14,028 nucleotides of DNA from Deinococcales bacterium (GTDB lineage: Bacteria > Deinococcota > Deinococci > Deinococcales > Deinococcaceae). The notes under the pieces were generated by a model. It was not told where the DNA came from and searched no databases. It saw only the letters and a list, made by a program, of their open reading frames with translations. Each line of letters opens with the position of its first letter. Position 1 is the stretch's first letter. The stretch is taken from contig JACMOA010000072.1 of assembly GCA_014378225.1 (NCBI GenBank), forward strand, positions 1 through 14,028, in the 5' to 3' direction. Made by a program: the position numbers and the translations under genes. Positions 12,911 to 14,028 of this stretch are shown here, one piece after another.

Positions 12911-13828
12911 GTGAAAACTGTTACCCTCATCCTCAGCCTCTCCATACTACTGGCCGCATGTAACAACATCTCACAGGCTCCCCTGGCAGCCGCACCGGAC
13001 AACACCCAGGCCATCGAGACCCTTCCGGTGATGCCCGAGGTGCAGGTTTCTCCCGAAACCCTCGAGAATCAGGCTACCGAGCCGTACAACATCAGCCTCC
13101 AGTTTATTGCAGGTACACCTCAGAGCGTGCGGGACGCACTCAGCACCGCTGCCCGCCGCTGGGAAGGGGTGATTCGTCAGGGTCTACCCAGTGTGAGCGG
13201 CAGTATCCGTGCGGGTGCTTGCGGAGGCAATGCAGCCTTTAGTGGCACCATTGACGATATTCTGGTGTTCACCGGAACCAAAGCCATTGACGGAGCTGGA
13301 AAAATCCTGGCCCAGTCTGGGCCGTGCTACATCCGCTCGAGCGGTGGACTCACCTATGCATCCGTGCTGATTTTTGACAGTGCAGATGTGAACCAGTTTG
13401 GGAGTCAGTTGGCCGCTATCGCCACCCACGAACTGGGCCATAGCCTCGGTCTGGGAACGCTTTGGCAGTTCAAAGGCGTACTGCGCGGTGCTGGAACGAG
13501 TGACCCACGCTTTACCGGACTCAACGCGGTGCGCGAGTGGAATGCGCTCGGCGGCACGGGTCAGGTTCCGGTAGAAAATACCGGCGGCGCAGGAACAAGG
13601 GATGGTCACTGGCGCGAAAGCATCCTGAAAAACGAGCTGATGACGGGCTTTTTGAATGGCGGCAGCAACCCCCTGAGCCGCATCAGCATCGCCTCGTTTG
13701 CAGATTTGGGCTATGCGGTGGACCTGAACGCGGCCAACCCCTATAGCCTGTCTGCACTCAGCTCGAGCACTCTGGACCAGCTCGAGGTGGGCGAGGAACT
13801 CATTACACCGTTTGGACGGGCGGAGTAA
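12911..13828 (+). CDS. Secreted lipoprotein zinc metalloprotease (metzincin, leishmanolysin-like)
   Basis: 305 residues from the GTG at 12911. The signal peptide MKTVTLILSLSILLAAC ends in a lipobox (LAAC, Cys17), so the mature protein is lipid-anchored outside the cytoplasmic membrane. A Pro/Thr/Gln-rich linker (about 20-58) precedes the protease domain. The zinc site HELGHSLGLG (173-182) fits HExxHxxGxx. A further His in GHWR (His233) 56 residues later, then NELMTGF (241-247) with a Met-turn, and NPLSRISIASFADLGYAVD (253-271), is the arrangement seen in M8-type (leishmanolysin-like) peptidases, where the third ligand is separated from HExxH by a long insertion. Two cysteine residues (104, 139) could form a disulphide. 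CTCGAG is sparser here than in the neighbours. The substrate is unknown. Confidence 0.88.
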   Translation: MKTVTLILSLSILLAACNNISQAPLAAAPDNTQAIETLPVMPEVQVSPETLENQATEPYNISLQFIAGTPQSVRDALSTAARRWEGVIRQGLPSVSGSIRAGACGGNAAFSGTIDDILVFTGTKAIDGAGKILAQSGPCYIRSSGGLTYASVLIFDSADVNQFGSQLAAIATHELGHSLGLGTLWQFKGVLRGAGTSDPRFTGLNAVREWNALGGTGQVPVENTGGAGTRDGHWRESILKNELMTGFLNGGSNPLSRISIASFADLGYAVDLNAANPYSLSALSSSTLDQLEVGEELITPFGRAE

Positions 13829-13863
13829 GGGTTTTGAGCGGAGCGAGTGGGAAAAAGATACGA

Positions 13864-13928
13864 AATCCGTGATATGGAGAACTATTGGGAACAGCACCCA
13901 ATAGTTCGTAATTAAACGGATTCCATAT
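13864..13928. repeat. Compound inverted repeat after the metalloprotease gene
   Basis: A perfect 11-bp stem (GAACTATTGGG 13879-13889 with CCCAATAGTTC 13897-13907, 7-nt loop) is flanked by two further complementary pairs in crossing order: AATCCGT 13864-13870 with ACGGATT 13916-13922, and ATATGGA 13872-13878 with TCCATAT 13922-13928. There is no T-run. It may be a dispersed intergenic element. Confidence 0.5.
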
Positions 13929-13949
13929 GAGTGAAACATTCGCTCGAGG

Positions 13950-13976
13950 GGACAGGTTTTGGCCTGTCCTTTTTTT
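13950..13976 (+). terminator. Rho-independent terminator
   Basis: GGACAGG (13950-13956) pairs with CCTGTCC (13963-13969) around a 6-nt loop (TTTTGG), followed by seven T. It probably ends the transcript of the metalloprotease gene. Nothing recognisable follows to the end of the window. Confidence 0.85.
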
Positions 13977-14028
13977 GTTTTCCAACACCATCCTGACTTA
14001 GGTCCTCGAGTTCGTGTTCTACACTGAG

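Larger units (their letters stand above)
1..14028. repeat. Highly iterated palindrome CTCGAG, about 125 copies
   Basis: By manual count CTCGAG occurs about 125 times, in genes on both strands and in intergenic DNA (for example 4584, 4623, 6083, 13943 and 14005). Near-matches such as CTCGAA or CTCGAC are far rarer, about ten or fewer. In coding DNA many copies read in frame as CTC GAG (Leu-Glu), but other frames are used too. The excess is therefore a property of the hexamer, not of a codon. Confidence 0.9.

Noticed and set aside
13184..13939. Reverse-strand open frame of 251 codons opposite the metalloprotease
   Set aside because: It is fully antisense to a gene with signal peptide, zinc motif and ribosome binding site, and crosses the compound palindrome.

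Overview
This is a moderately GC-rich bacterial chromosome segment dominated by housekeeping genes. It has no tRNA or rRNA genes, no insertion sequence, no prophage and no CRISPR array. Three things point to Deinococcota (Deinococcus-Thermus): the gene set (VLRF1/baeRF-type release-factor relative, short MetF-like reductase, rocF arginase, bacterial AsnRS, VanW-domain wall protein); the frequent leaderless start architecture, with a TANNNT -10 box ending 6-8 nt before the start codon; and heptanucleotide intergenic repeats. The genus cannot be fixed from the sequence alone. The strongest single signature is a huge excess of the palindrome CTCGAG: my manual count is about 125 copies, one per ~112 bp, against roughly 4-5 expected from base composition.

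Layout. 1-369 (-): 5' part of an uncharacterised gene that leaves the window. 517-1671 (+): baeRF/VLRF1-like protein, divergent from it. 1732-2481 (+): short methylenetetrahydrofolate reductase. 2526-3590 (-) and 3600-4514 (-): polyprenyl diphosphate synthase downstream of arginase. 4515-4831: intergenic region with inverted heptad repeats. 4835-5434 (+): YceD/DUF177. 5522-6001 (+): moaC, ended by a strong terminator at 6042-6069. 6125-6994 and 7008-7379 (+): a two-gene unit, a DUF2229-like protein and a small basic membrane protein. 7390-8238 (-): 2,4-dienoyl-CoA reductase-type SDR. 8411-10087 (-): VanW-domain envelope protein. 10195-10674 (-): glycine-rich protein of six 22-residue repeats, directly behind asnS (10677-12017, -). 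12130-12675 (-): GNAT acetyltransferase broken by one in-frame stop. 12911-13828 (+): metzincin lipoprotein with an array of three 11-bp direct repeats upstream, followed by an inverted repeat and a terminator.

Functionally this is a mosaic of short transcription units rather than one pathway: one-carbon metabolism, isoprenoids, arginine breakdown, rRNA maturation, molybdopterin, fatty-acid oxidation, envelope and tRNA charging. I found no convincing multi-gene defence or mobile system. The most noteworthy items are the CTCGAG excess, the 22-residue repeat protein coupled to asnS, the recurrent leaderless promoters, the heptad repeats, and the nonsense-interrupted acetyltransferase.
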